Positions 18,735 through 32,098 of a DNA stretch of 64,000 nt are shown in pieces. The stretch's first letter is position 1. Each line of letters starts with the position of its first letter. Source of the stretch: Caballeronia humi (GTDB taxonomy: Bacteria > Pseudomonadota > Gammaproteobacteria > Burkholderiales > Burkholderiaceae); assembly GCF_001544475.1 (NCBI RefSeq), contig NZ_FCNW02000011.1, forward strand, positions 89,942 to 153,941. Reading direction: 5' to 3'. The notes beneath the pieces were generated by a model. The model saw only the letters and a list, made by a program, of their open reading frames with translations. It did no database searches and was not told the DNA's origin. A program made the translations under genes and the position numbers.

Positions 18735-19523
18735 ATGTGGATCGATACGCACTGTCACCTCGATGCCTCCGAATTCGACGCCGATCGCGACGATGTCGCG
18801 GCTTCGGCGCTGCGGTCGGGCGTGACGCGTATCGTGATTCCGGGCGTCGAGCGCGCGAACTTTGCGACGGTGCGCGAACTCGCGCATCGTATCGACGGCG
18901 GCGCGTATGCGCTCGGCATCCATCCACTTTTCACGCCGCGCGCGCAAAACGACGATCTGCGCGTGCTGCGCGACGAAATCGCGGCGAGTCTGGATGATCC
19001 GCGGTTCGTGGGTATCGGCGAGATCGGGCTGGACTATTTCGTGCCCGGTCTCGATGACGCCCGCCAGCAATTCTTCTACAACGAGCAACTCAAGCTCGCG
19101 CGCGAATTCGAGTTGGCCGTGATCTGCCACGTGCGCAAATCGCAGGACAAGGTGCTCAAAGGGCTGCGCGTCAATGGTGTGCGAAGCGGCATCGCGCACG
19201 CGTTCAACGGCAGTTTCCAGCAGGCCGGGGCGTTCATCGCGCAGGGCATGCATCTCGGCTTCGGCGGGAACCTGACGTTCGAACGCGCGCGGCAGATTCG
19301 CCGGCTCGCGGAGCAATTGCCGCTCGAGGCGATCGTCCTCGAAACCGATGCGCCGGACATCGCGCCTTCGTGGTGCTACAAGGGACGCAACGCGCCGGAC
19401 CAGGTCGCGGGCATCGCGAAGGTGCTGGCCGAGTTGCGTGGCATCGACGAAGCGACGCTTTCGGTAGGCACAACGGCTAACGCGCACGCCGCGCTGCCCC
19501 GTCTCGGGCTTCTCTCCTCATAA
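18735..19523 (+). CDS. TatD-family metal-dependent hydrolase
   Basis: This 262-residue TIM-barrel metalloenzyme belongs to the TatD/YcfH family, whose members act as 3'-5' exonucleases or deoxyribonucleases. Metal ligands visible are DTHCHLD (H6, H8), the glutamate in GIGEIGLDY, histidines in VICHVRKS and in IAHAFNG, and the late ETDAPDIAP. It begins 4 bp after lolD and so is probably co-transcribed; comEC follows 15 bp later. Which paralogue it is (TatD, YcfH or YjjV) cannot be told here. Confidence 0.92.
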   Translation: MWIDTHCHLDASEFDADRDDVAASALRSGVTRIVIPGVERANFATVRELAHRIDGGAYALGIHPLFTPRAQNDDLRVLRDEIAASLDDPRFVGIGEIGLDYFVPGLDDARQQFFYNEQLKLAREFELAVICHVRKSQDKVLKGLRVNGVRSGIAHAFNGSFQQAGAFIAQGMHLGFGGNLTFERARQIRRLAEQLPLEAIVLETDAPDIAPSWCYKGRNAPDQVAGIAKVLAELRGIDEATLSVGTTANAHAALPRLGLLSS

Positions 19524-19538
19524 TCGTTTGCGTGTCGA

Positions 19539-22073
19539 ATGCGGGCATCGGATGAAGCGGTCATCCGGTGTGGATGCGCTCGCCGTTACGTGAGGGGCGC
19601 GCGTGTGCGTGGGGTTTTGCTGGGCTTCGCGGCAGGCGTCTGGTGCCTGCAGCAGCAGGCCGTGTTGCCGGGATGGGGCTTCTTCGCTTTGTGCGCGTTG
19701 TCTTGCGGAGCTTGCGGCTGCTTCCGATGGCGCCGCGTGGCGCTGATCGTTGCGGCGTTCGCTTTTGGCTTTGCGTACGCGGCGTTGCGTGCCGAAGTGC
19801 GTCTGCAAGATCAACTGCCATTGGCCTACGAAGGACGCACGATCGAAGTCGCGGGGTTCGTGCGCGGCCTGCCGTCCATCGACGCCCACGGCACGCGCTT
19901 TCTCTTCGAAGTCGAATCGAACGATGCGCGGTTGCGTAATTTTCCGCGCATCGTGCGTTTGTCGTGGCTGGTAGTTGAAGGTGAGGCGCCGCCGCCCGAG
20001 TTGTGGGCCGGACAGCGCTGGTCGCTCGGCGTGCGGTTGAAACGCGCGCACGGTAACGCGAACTTCGGCGCGCGTGACGCGGAAGCCGCGCTGCTCGCCC
20101 GCAATATCCGCGCGACGGGCTATGTGACGCGCGCACATCGACTGCCGCGCGATGTGATCGGCATCGCGCTCGCGATCGACCGGCTGCGGGCGCATCTGCG
20201 TGATCGTATCGAAGGCGTTCTTGGGGACGCTGCACATCGCGGCATCGTCGTGGCGCTGGCGGTGGGCGCGCAGGACAGCGTCAGCGACAGCGACTGGACG
20301 CTCATGCGCGCCACCGGCACGAGCCATCTCGTGGCGATATCGGGGCTGCATATCGGCTTCGTCGCGGGGCTGGCGGCGCTATCGATCGGCTTTGCGTGGC
20401 GGCGTCTGCGATGGCGCGGCACGCTGTTGCCCTTGTACGTGTCGGCGCAGAAAGTGGCGGCGGCGGGCGCGGCGGCGTTCGCCGCGTTCTACGCGGGCCT
20501 CGCGGGTTTTAATGTGCCGGCGCAGCGCTCGCTGTGGATGCTGGGTTTTGTTGCCATCGCGTGGGTGACGGGGCGGCGGATGGCGTCGTCTCTGGTGCTG
20601 GCATGGGCGCTCGCGTTGGTACTGCTCGCCGATCCGTGGGCGTTGACGGCAGCGGGGTTCTGGCTGTCGTTCTGCGCGGTCGCGGCGATTCTTTACGCGA
20701 TGGCGGCGTATGGCCGGCGCGCGTCGAAGCGGCCCGACGACGGCGAGGAAGCGTTCACCTTCGAGTACGAAACGCAGCAGAGAGCAGGGGAGGCGTTGGC
20801 GGCGGCGCGTCGTGGGCCTCGTCCTTTACCTTTCTGGCGCCGGTTCGTCTATCGCTTGCGACGGACCATCGCGTCGAGCACGCGCGTCCAGTACGCCGTG
20901 ACGATCGCGCTCGCGCCGCTCACCGTCTACTGGTTCTCGCAGATCCCGTTGATCGGTCCGCTCGCAAACGCCGTAGCGATTCCGTGGGTCAGCCTCCTTG
21001 TCACGCCCGTGGTGCTTGCTGGCGTCCTGCTGCCCGCGCCGCTCGACGCCTTCGCCTATCGCCTCGCGCACCATCTGCTCACGATCATGTGCGATGCCCT
21101 CACCTGGCTCGCTGGCCCAGCGTGGGCGCTCTGGCGGCTGCCGCAGCCCGGCGCGTTCGCGCTGATCGCGGCGGCAGTGGGCGTGGCATGGGCGCTCGCG
21201 CCACGCGGCTGGCCGCTGCGTTTCGCCGCGCCGCTGACGTGGCTGCCATTGCTGCTGCCCGCGCCGCACGCGCCCCCGCCGGGCGCCTTCCGCCTGACGG
21301 CGCTCGACATCGGGCAGGGCTCGTCGATCGTCGTCGAGACCGCGCGCCACGCGTTGCTTTTCGATGCCGGGCCCGGTCCCGAATCGACGCATGCGGGCGA
21401 GCGCATCGTGGTCCCGTATCTTTTCGCGGACGGGCTGCCGGCGATCGATACGCTCGTCATCAGCCATTCTGATTCGGATCACGCGGGCGGCGCGACGGCC
21501 GTATTGCAGGCGATCGACGTGGGTCAACTGCTCGCGTCGCTGCCGCCGCAGGACGCGCTGTGGCAAGCAGCGAACGAGCGCGGGGCGGAGACGCTGCGCT
21601 GCGCGGCGGGCCAGCGCTGGACGTGGGACGGTGTGGAATTCGCGATTCTTTGGCCCGATCCCAAGCCGCTCGAAGGCAAGCCGAACGCGCAGTCGTGCGT
21701 ATTGAAGGTGACGAGCGCGGCGGGCCGCTCGGCGCTCCTCGCCGCCGACATCGAAAGCGACGTCGAGCGCACGCTGCTCAAGCGCGACGCCAAAGCATTG
21801 CGCGCCGACGTCCTGCTGGTGCCTCATCACGGTAGCAAGACGTCGTCGACCGAGCCTTTCCTCGACTCTGTCGAGCCGCTCGTCGCGGTATTTCAGGTAG
21901 GCTATCGCAACCGCTTTCACCACCCGCATCCGACTGTGCTTGAGCGCTATCGCCTGCGCGCAATCGAACTCTCGCAAAGCGACAACGACGGCGCCGTCCG
22001 CGTCGACGTGTCATCGACGATTACGCTCGAACGCTATCGACAGACGCACGCGCGGTACTGGATGGGGCGGTGA
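19539..22073 (+). CDS. comEC: ComEC/Rec2 DNA-uptake channel
   Basis: This 844-residue inner-membrane protein would carry single-stranded DNA into the cell. N-terminal membrane segments with a DUF4131-type domain (about 1-200) are followed by the Competence domain (about 220-530, many membrane helices; ATGTSHLVAISGLHIG is typical) and a C-terminal metallo-beta-lactamase domain (about 580-840) with LDIGQGSSIVVE, SHSDSDHAGG and LLVPHHGSKTSS. The first ATG was chosen; an in-frame GTG some 18 codons later is possible. It directly follows tatD. Its presence fits natural-transformation ability but does not prove it, as other competence genes are not in the window. Confidence 0.94.
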   Translation: MRASDEAVIRCGCARRYVRGARVRGVLLGFAAGVWCLQQQAVLPGWGFFALCALSCGACGCFRWRRVALIVAAFAFGFAYAALRAEVRLQDQLPLAYEGRTIEVAGFVRGLPSIDAHGTRFLFEVESNDARLRNFPRIVRLSWLVVEGEAPPPELWAGQRWSLGVRLKRAHGNANFGARDAEAALLARNIRATGYVTRAHRLPRDVIGIALAIDRLRAHLRDRIEGVLGDAAHRGIVVALAVGAQDSVSDSDWTLMRATGTSHLVAISGLHIGFVAGLAALSIGFAWRRLRWRGTLLPLYVSAQKVAAAGAAAFAAFYAGLAGFNVPAQRSLWMLGFVAIAWVTGRRMASSLVLAWALALVLLADPWALTAAGFWLSFCAVAAILYAMAAYGRRASKRPDDGEEAFTFEYETQQRAGEALAAARRGPRPLPFWRRFVYRLRRTIASSTRVQYAVTIALAPLTVYWFSQIPLIGPLANAVAIPWVSLLVTPVVLAGVLLPAPLDAFAYRLAHHLLTIMCDALTWLAGPAWALWRLPQPGAFALIAAAVGVAWALAPRGWPLRFAAPLTWLPLLLPAPHAPPPGAFRLTALDIGQGSSIVVETARHALLFDAGPGPESTHAGERIVVPYLFADGLPAIDTLVISHSDSDHAGGATAVLQAIDVGQLLASLPPQDALWQAANERGAETLRCAAGQRWTWDGVEFAILWPDPKPLEGKPNAQSCVLKVTSAAGRSALLAADIESDVERTLLKRDAKALRADVLLVPHHGSKTSSTEPFLDSVEPLVAVFQVGYRNRFHHPHPTVLERYRLRAIELSQSDNDGAVRVDVSSTITLERYRQTHARYWMGR

Positions 22074-22229
22074 CGCAGTGACTCGCACAGAATCAAAAAG
22101 GCAACTTCGTTGCATGCTGCGAAAGCAGGCGCTGACTCTCGCCTGCTGCAAATGCGTTGCATGGGACCGGAGCAAGCGCATGGGATCGGAGTAAGCGCCA
22201 ACTCTGATCGACAAAGGAGGCCACACCGC

Positions 22230-23057
22230 TTGAAAGACATCATCCATTTCTCCCACGCGAACGGCTTCCCCGCCTCGACGTATCGCACGATCTTCGCCGA
22301 ACTCGCCGACGATTACGAGATCCGCTCAGTCGAGCGCTTCGGCCACGATCCGCGCTATCCGGTCACGCGCGACTGGCCGCATCTCGTCGACGAGTTGCTC
22401 GACGATATCGCGAGCCATCATCGCGACGGGGAACGCCCGAAGGTGTGGCTCGTCGGCCATTCGCTCGGCGGATACCTCTCACTGATGGCGGCGATGAAGC
22501 GCCCGCAGTGGGTGAAGGGCGTCGTGATGCTCGATTCGCCGGTGATCGGCGGGTGGCGCAGCAGCCTCTTGCGCGTGTCGCAATTTACGGGTCTCGACGA
22601 GCGTCTTTCGCCCGCCGCCGCGACGAAAAAGCGCCGCACGCACTGGGCGAGCCGCGACGAAGCCTGGCGCCACTTTCACTCGAAGCCCGCGTTCGCGCGC
22701 TGGGACGAGCGCATGCTTTCGGATTACATCGACTACGCGATCCCGCAGACAGGCGTCAACGGCGCGCGCTCGCTCGCGTTCGAACGCGAAGTCGAGTATC
22801 TCGTCTATCGCACGCTGCCGCATACGATCGGCGCGCGCCTCTCGCGCCGCGCGCACGGCAGGCAAGTGCCCGTCGGTTTCATCGCGGGGACGCAATCGAA
22901 GGAAGTGCGGCAAGTGGGACTTGGACTCACGCGACGCATTGCGGGCGAGCATTTCGAGTGGATCGAGGGCAGCCATTTGTACCCGATGGAACGCCCGATC
23001 GACACCGCGCGCGCAGTGCAACGGATGCTTAACGCGCTCTCGGGCGACGCCGCGTGA
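22230..23057 (+). CDS. Alpha/beta hydrolase
   Basis: This 275-residue soluble hydrolase has the nucleophile elbow GHSLGGYLS (near residue 78), an early oxyanion segment HANGFPASTY, and a late GSHLYPMERP histidine region. The start is TTG 22230: AAAGGAGG lies 9 nt before it, which is the best ribosome-binding site in the area, and the protein then opens KDIIHFSHANGF as in relatives. A longer frame from 22110 has no such site. Substrate unknown. The 156 bp upstream show no other gene. Confidence 0.85.
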   Translation: MKDIIHFSHANGFPASTYRTIFAELADDYEIRSVERFGHDPRYPVTRDWPHLVDELLDDIASHHRDGERPKVWLVGHSLGGYLSLMAAMKRPQWVKGVVMLDSPVIGGWRSSLLRVSQFTGLDERLSPAAATKKRRTHWASRDEAWRHFHSKPAFARWDERMLSDYIDYAIPQTGVNGARSLAFEREVEYLVYRTLPHTIGARLSRRAHGRQVPVGFIAGTQSKEVRQVGLGLTRRIAGEHFEWIEGSHLYPMERPIDTARAVQRMLNALSGDAA

Positions 23058-23065
23058 CGCGCTGA

Positions 23066-25707
<2,642 letters not shown>

Positions 25708-25788
25708 CACATTCAACGCGGGCGACGGCAAGCCGTCCGCATCACAACAAGCGCCGCACGAGCGGCGCGTCGAGTGGGGGAGAACGAA

Positions 25789-26076
25789 GTGGCGAAGGGT
25801 TACATCATCGCGAATGTGGAAGTAACGAACCCCGATCAATACGCCCAGTACCGGCCGCTGTCGAGTGTGGCCGTCGAGGCGCACGGCGGCACGTTCATCG
25901 TGCGCGGCGGCCAGAGCGAAACGCTCGAAGGCGCGTTCAATTCGCGCACGGTCGTCATCGAATTTCCCTCTTTCCAGGCAGCGCAGACGTTTTATCATTC
26001 GGCCGAATACGAAGCGGCGCGGAATGCGCGCGCGGGGGCGGCGCAAATGAACCTGATGGTGGTCGAAGGAGTCTGA
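25789..26076 (+). CDS. DUF1330 family protein
   Basis: This 95-residue protein fits the DUF1330 dimeric alpha/beta-barrel fold: GYIIANVEVTNPDQY at the start, GGTFIVRGG in the middle and VVIEFPSFQAAQTFYHS towards the end. No catalytic role is established for the family. GTG 25789 is chosen over GTG 25774 because GGGGGAG lies 7 nt upstream of it. It sits between kdsA and eno on the same strand. Confidence 0.85.
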   Translation: MAKGYIIANVEVTNPDQYAQYRPLSSVAVEAHGGTFIVRGGQSETLEGAFNSRTVVIEFPSFQAAQTFYHSAEYEAARNARAGAAQMNLMVVEGV

Positions 26077-26130
26077 TTGGTTCGGCCGGTTTTTTTAGCG
26101 GCCAGCCAGATCTTCCTTTGAATATCTTAA

Positions 26131-27474
<1,344 letters not shown>

Positions 27475-27512
27475 AGCTCTAGCCGAATTGGACGTTAGTT
27501 AATTTTTCAGCC

Positions 27513-27552
27513 CGCCGCCCTCGCGTTTTCCGACGCAGGGCGGCGCTTCTTT
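27513..27552 (+). terminator. Hairpin between eno and ftsB
   Basis: CGCCGCCCT-C-GCG (27513-27525) pairs with CGC-AGGGCGGCG (27534-27545) around a TTTTCCGA loop, followed by CTTCTTTC rather than a clean T run. It may partly end eno transcription before ftsB. Confidence 0.5.
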
Positions 27553-27563
27553 CGGCTCTATCA

Positions 27564-28019
27564 ATGCGGCTTGTTACTGTCGTCCTCGTTCTCCTGCTGG
27601 CGCTGATCCAATATCCGCTTTGGTGGGGGCACGGTGGTTGGCTGCGCGTCCATGAATTGCAGGGACAACTCGCGCAGCAGACCCAGAAAAACGCCGACCT
27701 TAAGCTGCGCAACGAACGCGTGCAGGGCGAAGTGCAGGATCTGCAAGGTGGCACCGCGGCCGTCGAGGAGCGCGCGCGCTACGAGATGGGCATGATGAAG
27801 GACAGCGAGGTGTTCGTGCAGTTCGTTGCACCGAATTCCGCTGCGCCCGTCAACTCAGCGAATGCGCCGGGCGCGAATGCGTCGACGCGGGGTCAGGTAT
27901 CGGCGGCGCCGTTCCGCGTGTTGCCGAATCCGGTTTCGCGTTCGAAAGAAGAGCGTCGCGCGCTGGAGAAGAAGGCCACGAAGGAAAAGGAAGAAGCGAA
28001 GAAGAAGCAGGGCGGTTGA
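27564..28019 (+). CDS. ftsB: Cell division protein FtsB
   Basis: This 151-residue protein has one N-terminal membrane helix (about 5-21, [17 protein letters not shown]), a periplasmic leucine-zipper coiled coil ([21 protein letters not shown]) and the conserved [19 protein letters not shown] segment, as in FtsB of the FtsQLB divisome complex. E. coli FtsB has 103 residues; here about 50 more follow, first Ala/Asn/Pro-rich, then a Lys/Glu-rich end. The position right after eno is conserved and supports the call. Initiation at ATG 27564. Confidence 0.94.
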   Translation: MRLVTVVLVLLLALIQYPLWWGHGGWLRVHELQGQLAQQTQKNADLKLRNERVQGEVQDLQGGTAAVEERARYEMGMMKDSEVFVQFVAPNSAAPVNSANAPGANASTRGQVSAAPFRVLPNPVSRSKEERRALEKKATKEKEEAKKKQGG

Positions 28020-28040
28020 AAAACGAAACGTCTGGACGAA

Positions 28041-28071
28041 AAAAAGCGCGGTCATTTGACCGCGCTTTTTT
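28041..28071 (+). terminator. Terminator after ftsB (bidirectional)
   Basis: AAAAAGCGCGGTC (28041-28053), an ATTT loop and GACCGCGCTTTTT (28058-28070) form a 13-bp perfect stem with A and T tracts. It separates ftsB from the convergent lipoprotein gene and can serve both. Confidence 0.9.
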
Positions 28072-28083
28072 ATTTCCTGGCGC

Positions 28084-28422
28084 TCACCACGAATAACCGG
28101 TGCCGATGCCCCAACCCGAGCCGCCCCAACCGCCGGTGGAATAACCGCCATAGAGGCTGACCGGTGCGCGGTAATACTGCGCCGCGGCTTGCGCAGCGGC
28201 ATCGACGGCCATGGCTTGCTGTTGATCGGCGAGCGCCTGGCGGTCGATCTGGTTATAGCGATCCTGCTCTTCCTTCGTCATCGGCTGGGCCGGTTGCGTT
28301 TGCGCGGAAGGCAAGCGGCTATAGATTGGCGAAGGGCCGGGCGGGTCCATCATGCAGCCGGCGAGCAGCGTCGCCGAGACGATTGACAAGGACAAACTAC
28401 GTAACAACACAGCGTTTTTCAT
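28084..28422 (-). CDS. Small lipoprotein with Gly/Trp/Tyr-rich end
   Basis: This 112-residue protein has a lipoprotein signal peptide ending in LLAGC (C23). The mature part starts MMDPPGPSP, has a Gln/Ala-rich helix (QQQAMAVDAAAQAAAQYY) and ends in GGYSTGGWGGSGWGIG, an aromatic glycine-rich tail. ATG 28422 has GGAGG 5 nt upstream; a longer frame from 28557 lacks one. C23 is followed by M rather than D, so outer-membrane sorting is expected. Function unknown; it lies downstream of hslO on the same strand but with its own likely promoter. Confidence 0.8.
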   Translation of the reverse strand: MKNAVLLRSLSLSIVSATLLAGCMMDPPGPSPIYSRLPSAQTQPAQPMTKEEQDRYNQIDRQALADQQQAMAVDAAAQAAAQYYRAPVSLYGGYSTGGWGGSGWGIGTGYSW

Positions 28423-28560
28423 TTCGACCTCCACCGGGCCGGACAGCCAAACAGGACTCGGATGATATCGTGCCGGAACACTCGCGACGAGCGCACCGGC
28501 ATCGCCGAATCCTGGCCGCAAAAAGCGGGCCGCTTGCGTATTTTCCTTAACTATCAAGCC

Positions 28561-29505
28561 TTAATGTCGCTGTTGAGACGCGCCGCTCACTCCTTGTGAG
28601 AGTTCTTTTGCGACAAAAAGTTGCGCAACGTCGACCGGATCGAACTCGTAGCGCTGGTTGCAGAACTCGCAATGCACTTCGACGTCGCCGCGTTCCGCGA
28701 TCACGCTGTCCACTTCCTCGCGGCCGAGCATCTTCAACATCCCGCCAACCTTTTCGCGCGAGCACGAACACTGAAAACGCGTCGCCGCCGGCTCGAAATG
28801 CTGCACGTTTTCCTGCCAGAAAAGGCGCCGGAAAACCGTTTCAGGCTCTTCCTTCAGCAATTCCTCGTTCGACAGCGTCCCGCCGAGATGACAGACGCGC
28901 TGCCACGTATCGGCGTCGTGCTCGCCGGGATGAGGCACGATGCCGCCATCACCGGGCAGCTTCTGCAGCAGCATGCCGACCGCACGATCGGTGTTCGCGG
29001 CGAGCCACATCCGCGTGTCGAGCTGCTCGGAATGATGCATGTAGTGCTCGAGCACTTCGGCCATCGACGCGAGCGGTCCGTGCTCGCCCGATAGCGGCAC
29101 GATTCCCTGATACGGCTGCTGGCCCGGACGCTTGTCATTCGGGTCGAGCGTGATCACGCAGCGGCCGTGGCCGTGTTCATTCAGGAGCGCGGGGAGCGTC
29201 ATGTCGTCGGTGATGACGGCGCCTTCGGCGAGCTTGGCCGTCGCGCGCAGGGACAGATCGGAGTGGCACTGCACGACCAGCATCTGGACCGGTCCGTCGC
29301 CGTAGATCTGCATGATGAGCGTGCCGTTGAACTTGAGATTCGCCGACAGGAGCGCGCACGCCGCCATCATTTCACCGAGCACATTGCGCACCGGCGCCGG
29401 ATACGAGCGGCGGGTGAGCACTTCCTGCCAGGTGTTGCGCAGCGAGACGATTTCGCCGCGTACTGGCGCCGCGTTAAACATGAATTTCTGCAACTGGTCG
29501 TTCAC
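28561..29505 (-). CDS. hslO: Redox-regulated chaperone Hsp33
   Basis: This 314-residue holdase is switched on by oxidation and heat. The C-terminal zinc switch is complete: CxC in FQCSCSREK and CxxC in VHCEFCNQRYEF, about 30 residues apart. The N-terminal body (RGEIVSLRNTWQEVL; MLVVQCHSDLSLR) fits the family (292 aa in E. coli). The start is GTG with AAGGAAGAG upstream. It follows the gamma-carbonic anhydrase gene by 46 bp on the minus strand, probably as one transcript. Confidence 0.95.
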   Translation of the reverse strand: MNDQLQKFMFNAAPVRGEIVSLRNTWQEVLTRRSYPAPVRNVLGEMMAACALLSANLKFNGTLIMQIYGDGPVQMLVVQCHSDLSLRATAKLAEGAVITDDMTLPALLNEHGHGRCVITLDPNDKRPGQQPYQGIVPLSGEHGPLASMAEVLEHYMHHSEQLDTRMWLAANTDRAVGMLLQKLPGDGGIVPHPGEHDADTWQRVCHLGGTLSNEELLKEEPETVFRRLFWQENVQHFEPAATRFQCSCSREKVGGMLKMLGREEVDSVIAERGDVEVHCEFCNQRYEFDPVDVAQLFVAKELSQGVSGASQQRH

Positions 29506-29551
29506 AACTCTTCCTTGATCGATACGGCGGCAAAACCGGTGCGCTCGGGTG

Positions 29552-30076
29552 TCAGCCGATGCGCACGAGTTGCGCCTTGTAGTATTCGCGCCGGTCCGCG
29601 TAACTGGCGGTGGCCGACTGCATGCGGGCGATATCCGCCTCGGTGATTTCGCGAATCGCCTTGGCGGGCGAACCGAGAATCAGCGTGTTATCGGGAAAAA
29701 CCTTGCCTTCCGTGACCACCGCGCCTGCGCCAACCAGACAGTTGCGGCCGATCACCGCACCATTCAAGACCACGGCCTGAATTCCGATCAGCGAGCCTTC
29801 CCTGACCGTGCAGCCGTGCAGCATCGCCTGATGGCCGACCGTCACATTCGCCTCGATCGTCAGCGGGAAGCCGGGGTCCGCGTGCAGGATCGCGCCTTCC
29901 TGGACATTGCTGCCCCGGCCGACCACGATCGGCTCGTTATCGCCGCGCAGCGCCGCGCCGGACCAGACGCTCGAGTTTTCTTCGAGAGTGACACGGCCGA
30001 TGATGGTCGCGGTGTCCGCGAGGAACACGCTTTCGTGAATGGTGGGGGCTTCGTCGCCGAGCTTGTAGATGGCCAA
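29552..30076 (-). CDS. Gamma-class carbonic anhydrase family protein
   Basis: This 174-residue protein is a left-handed beta-helix of hexapeptide repeats of the YrdA/PaaY/CaiE type. The three zinc histidines expected for the gamma class are at H65 (AILHAD), H82 (VTVGHQAM) and H87 (LHGC). Whether it has carbonic anhydrase activity is uncertain, as many relatives show none. It is transcribed divergently from the ferritin-like gene at 30267, with a shared 190-bp promoter region, and precedes hslO. Confidence 0.9.
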   Translation of the reverse strand: MAIYKLGDEAPTIHESVFLADTATIIGRVTLEENSSVWSGAALRGDNEPIVVGRGSNVQEGAILHADPGFPLTIEANVTVGHQAMLHGCTVREGSLIGIQAVVLNGAVIGRNCLVGAGAVVTEGKVFPDNTLILGSPAKAIREITEADIARMQSATASYADRREYYKAQLVRIG

Positions 30077-30266
30077 CTGTGTCTCCTGAGCGGTTTAGGT
30101 GCGGTTGCGCTCGCCGTTTGCAGACGAGCCCAGCGGCTACAATGCCGGACGGCGGCGTGCCTTTTAGGCGAAATCCGATACGCAAAACGCTATTTTAGCC
30201 GTTTGCGTGCGGACGCCGCTGCGGGCGCGGCCCGGGGCCGCCTGTCCTTCGTTCGAAATCGCTTCC

Positions 30267-31091
30267 ATGTCCAACGTTTCTCTCCAAACCGGTTGCGCGC
30301 GCCAGATGGCGCTCGACGTGCTGTGCGAGCGCGAACCGCAGACCAAAGCCACGCGCGCCCGCGAGCTTTACGCGATGGCGCAAGAAGGCGCTGCGTCGAT
30401 CGATCCGGCGGCACTGCTGACGGCGCCCGCCGAGCTGCCGGGCCGGCCGGAGCTGCCGCCGCTCGTCGAGCCGGGCTCGCTCAAGCGGCGCGGCATGCAG
30501 ACCGAAGCGGGGCGCGCCGTGCTGCTGCACGCGCTCGCGCACATCGAATTCAATGCGATCAATCTGGCGCTCGACGCCGTGTGGCGATTTCCATCGATGC
30601 CGGATGATTTTTATCTCGATTGGTTGAAAGTCGCCTCGGAAGAAGCCTGCCACTTTTCGCTGCTGAGCGCGCGCCTGGGCGAATTCGGCCACGTCTACGG
30701 CGATTTCCCCGCTCACGACGGCCTCTGGGAAATGGCCGAACGTACCCGTGACGACGTCCTCGCACGCATGGCGCTCGTTCCGCGCACGCTCGAAGCGCGC
30801 GGCCTCGACGCCTCTCCGCCAATCCGCAAGCGTCTCGCGCAGGCGGGCGATCACGCGTCCGCCGCGATCCTCGACGTGATCCTGCACGACGAAATCGGCC
30901 ACGTGCTGATCGGCAATCGCTGGTTCCGGCACCTTTGCGACGCAGTCGGCGCTGACCCGCACACCACCTACGCACGTCTTGCCGAACAGTATCGCGCGCC
31001 AAAACTACGCGGTCCGTTCAACTTCGAGGCGCGCCGCGACGCCGGTTTCGACGAAGCCGAACTTCGCGCGCTCGCCGGCCTCGACGACTGA
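30267..31091 (+). CDS. DUF455 ferritin-like protein
   Basis: This 274-residue protein matches the DUF455 group of ferritin-like four-helix proteins, thought to bind a di-iron centre. Likely ligands are E94 (HIEFNAI), the EEACH pair around 125-129, and a final HDEIGH motif. Relatives include MiaE-like tRNA hydroxylases, but I cannot assign that activity. ATG 30267 (MSNVSLQTG) is preferred over an upstream in-frame start at 30207, which would add a Pro/Arg-rich stretch unlike the family. Substrate unknown. Confidence 0.8.
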   Translation: MSNVSLQTGCARQMALDVLCEREPQTKATRARELYAMAQEGAASIDPAALLTAPAELPGRPELPPLVEPGSLKRRGMQTEAGRAVLLHALAHIEFNAINLALDAVWRFPSMPDDFYLDWLKVASEEACHFSLLSARLGEFGHVYGDFPAHDGLWEMAERTRDDVLARMALVPRTLEARGLDASPPIRKRLAQAGDHASAAILDVILHDEIGHVLIGNRWFRHLCDAVGADPHTTYARLAEQYRAPKLRGPFNFEARRDAGFDEAELRALAGLDD

Positions 31092-31151
31092 TTCGTCTCG
31101 AAAACGCCGCCGCTGACTATAATCGAACGATCATTCTTTTTGAGACCAGCG

Positions 31152-32036
31152 ATGCACCCATCCCATTCCGATTTCATCGATGCGCGCGGCGTACGCCTGC
31201 ACGTGCGCCGCTGGGGCGCGCCTGACGCGTCCTCGCTCTTCATGCTGCACGGCTGGATGGACGTGGCGGCGTCGTTCCAGTTCGTTGTAGACGCCCTCGG
31301 CGACGGCTGGCAGGTCATTGCGCCCGATGCGCGCGGCTTCGGCCTGTCGGCGTGGCCGGTGGCCGGGCGCGGCGGCGGCCACTACTGGTTCCACGACTAC
31401 CTGGCGGACCTCGACGTTATCCTCGACCACTACGCGCCACACGGCGAGGTGAACCTGGTGGGGCACAGCATGGGCGCGAACGTGGTCGGCCTGTATGCCG
31501 GGGTCAGACCGCAGCGAGTACGCCGCGTGGTCGATCTGGAAGGCTTCGGCCTCGCCGCCGCCGATCCGAAGCAATCGCCCGCGCGCATCGCGCAATGGCT
31601 CGACGACCTGCGCGCACCGCCCGAATTACGCACCTACGCGACGCTCGACGAGGTCGCAGAGCGCCTGATCCGCACGAATCCACGCCTCGCCCGCGCGCGC
31701 GCGACGTTTCTCGCGCAACACTGGTCGATGCCCACGGACGACGGCCGCTTCCGCCTGCTCGCCGATCCGGCGCACAAGCTGCGCGGTCCGCTGCTGTATC
31801 GGGTGGACGAAATAATGGCGGTCTGGTCGCAGGTGCGCGCGAAGGTGCTGCACGTCGAGGCGGCGCATTCGCCGACGCTCGCATCGATCGCGGGCGATGT
31901 TCCGCTCGCCGAATTCAAGGCGCGTTTTTCCGCGTTTCCCGACTGGCGCGAGGAAATCGTCGAGGGCGCGGGGCACATGCTGCACCACGACCAGCCGGAG
32001 CGGATCGCCGCGCTGATCGCGGAATTTTGCGCGTAG
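31152..32036 (+). CDS. Alpha/beta hydrolase
   Basis: This 294-residue hydrolase shows the oxyanion region MLHGWMDVAASF, the nucleophile elbow VGHSMGANV and a late GAGHMLHHDQPE histidine motif, the usual catalytic histidine context. ATG 31152 is preferred to TTG 31140. A TATAAT at 31118-31123 lies about 30 bp upstream, giving a short leader. It is followed 62 bp later by rnm. The enzyme family is broad (esterases, dehalogenases, MhpC-like hydrolases), so no substrate is assigned. Confidence 0.87.
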   Translation: MHPSHSDFIDARGVRLHVRRWGAPDASSLFMLHGWMDVAASFQFVVDALGDGWQVIAPDARGFGLSAWPVAGRGGGHYWFHDYLADLDVILDHYAPHGEVNLVGHSMGANVVGLYAGVRPQRVRRVVDLEGFGLAAADPKQSPARIAQWLDDLRAPPELRTYATLDEVAERLIRTNPRLARARATFLAQHWSMPTDDGRFRLLADPAHKLRGPLLYRVDEIMAVWSQVRAKVLHVEAAHSPTLASIAGDVPLAEFKARFSAFPDWREEIVEGAGHMLHHDQPERIAALIAEFCA

Positions 32037-32098
32037 CAGGGCACACGGCCCGAAACGTGCGTTGCAGTAGAATGTTAGTCAATCCCGAAATAGTCACG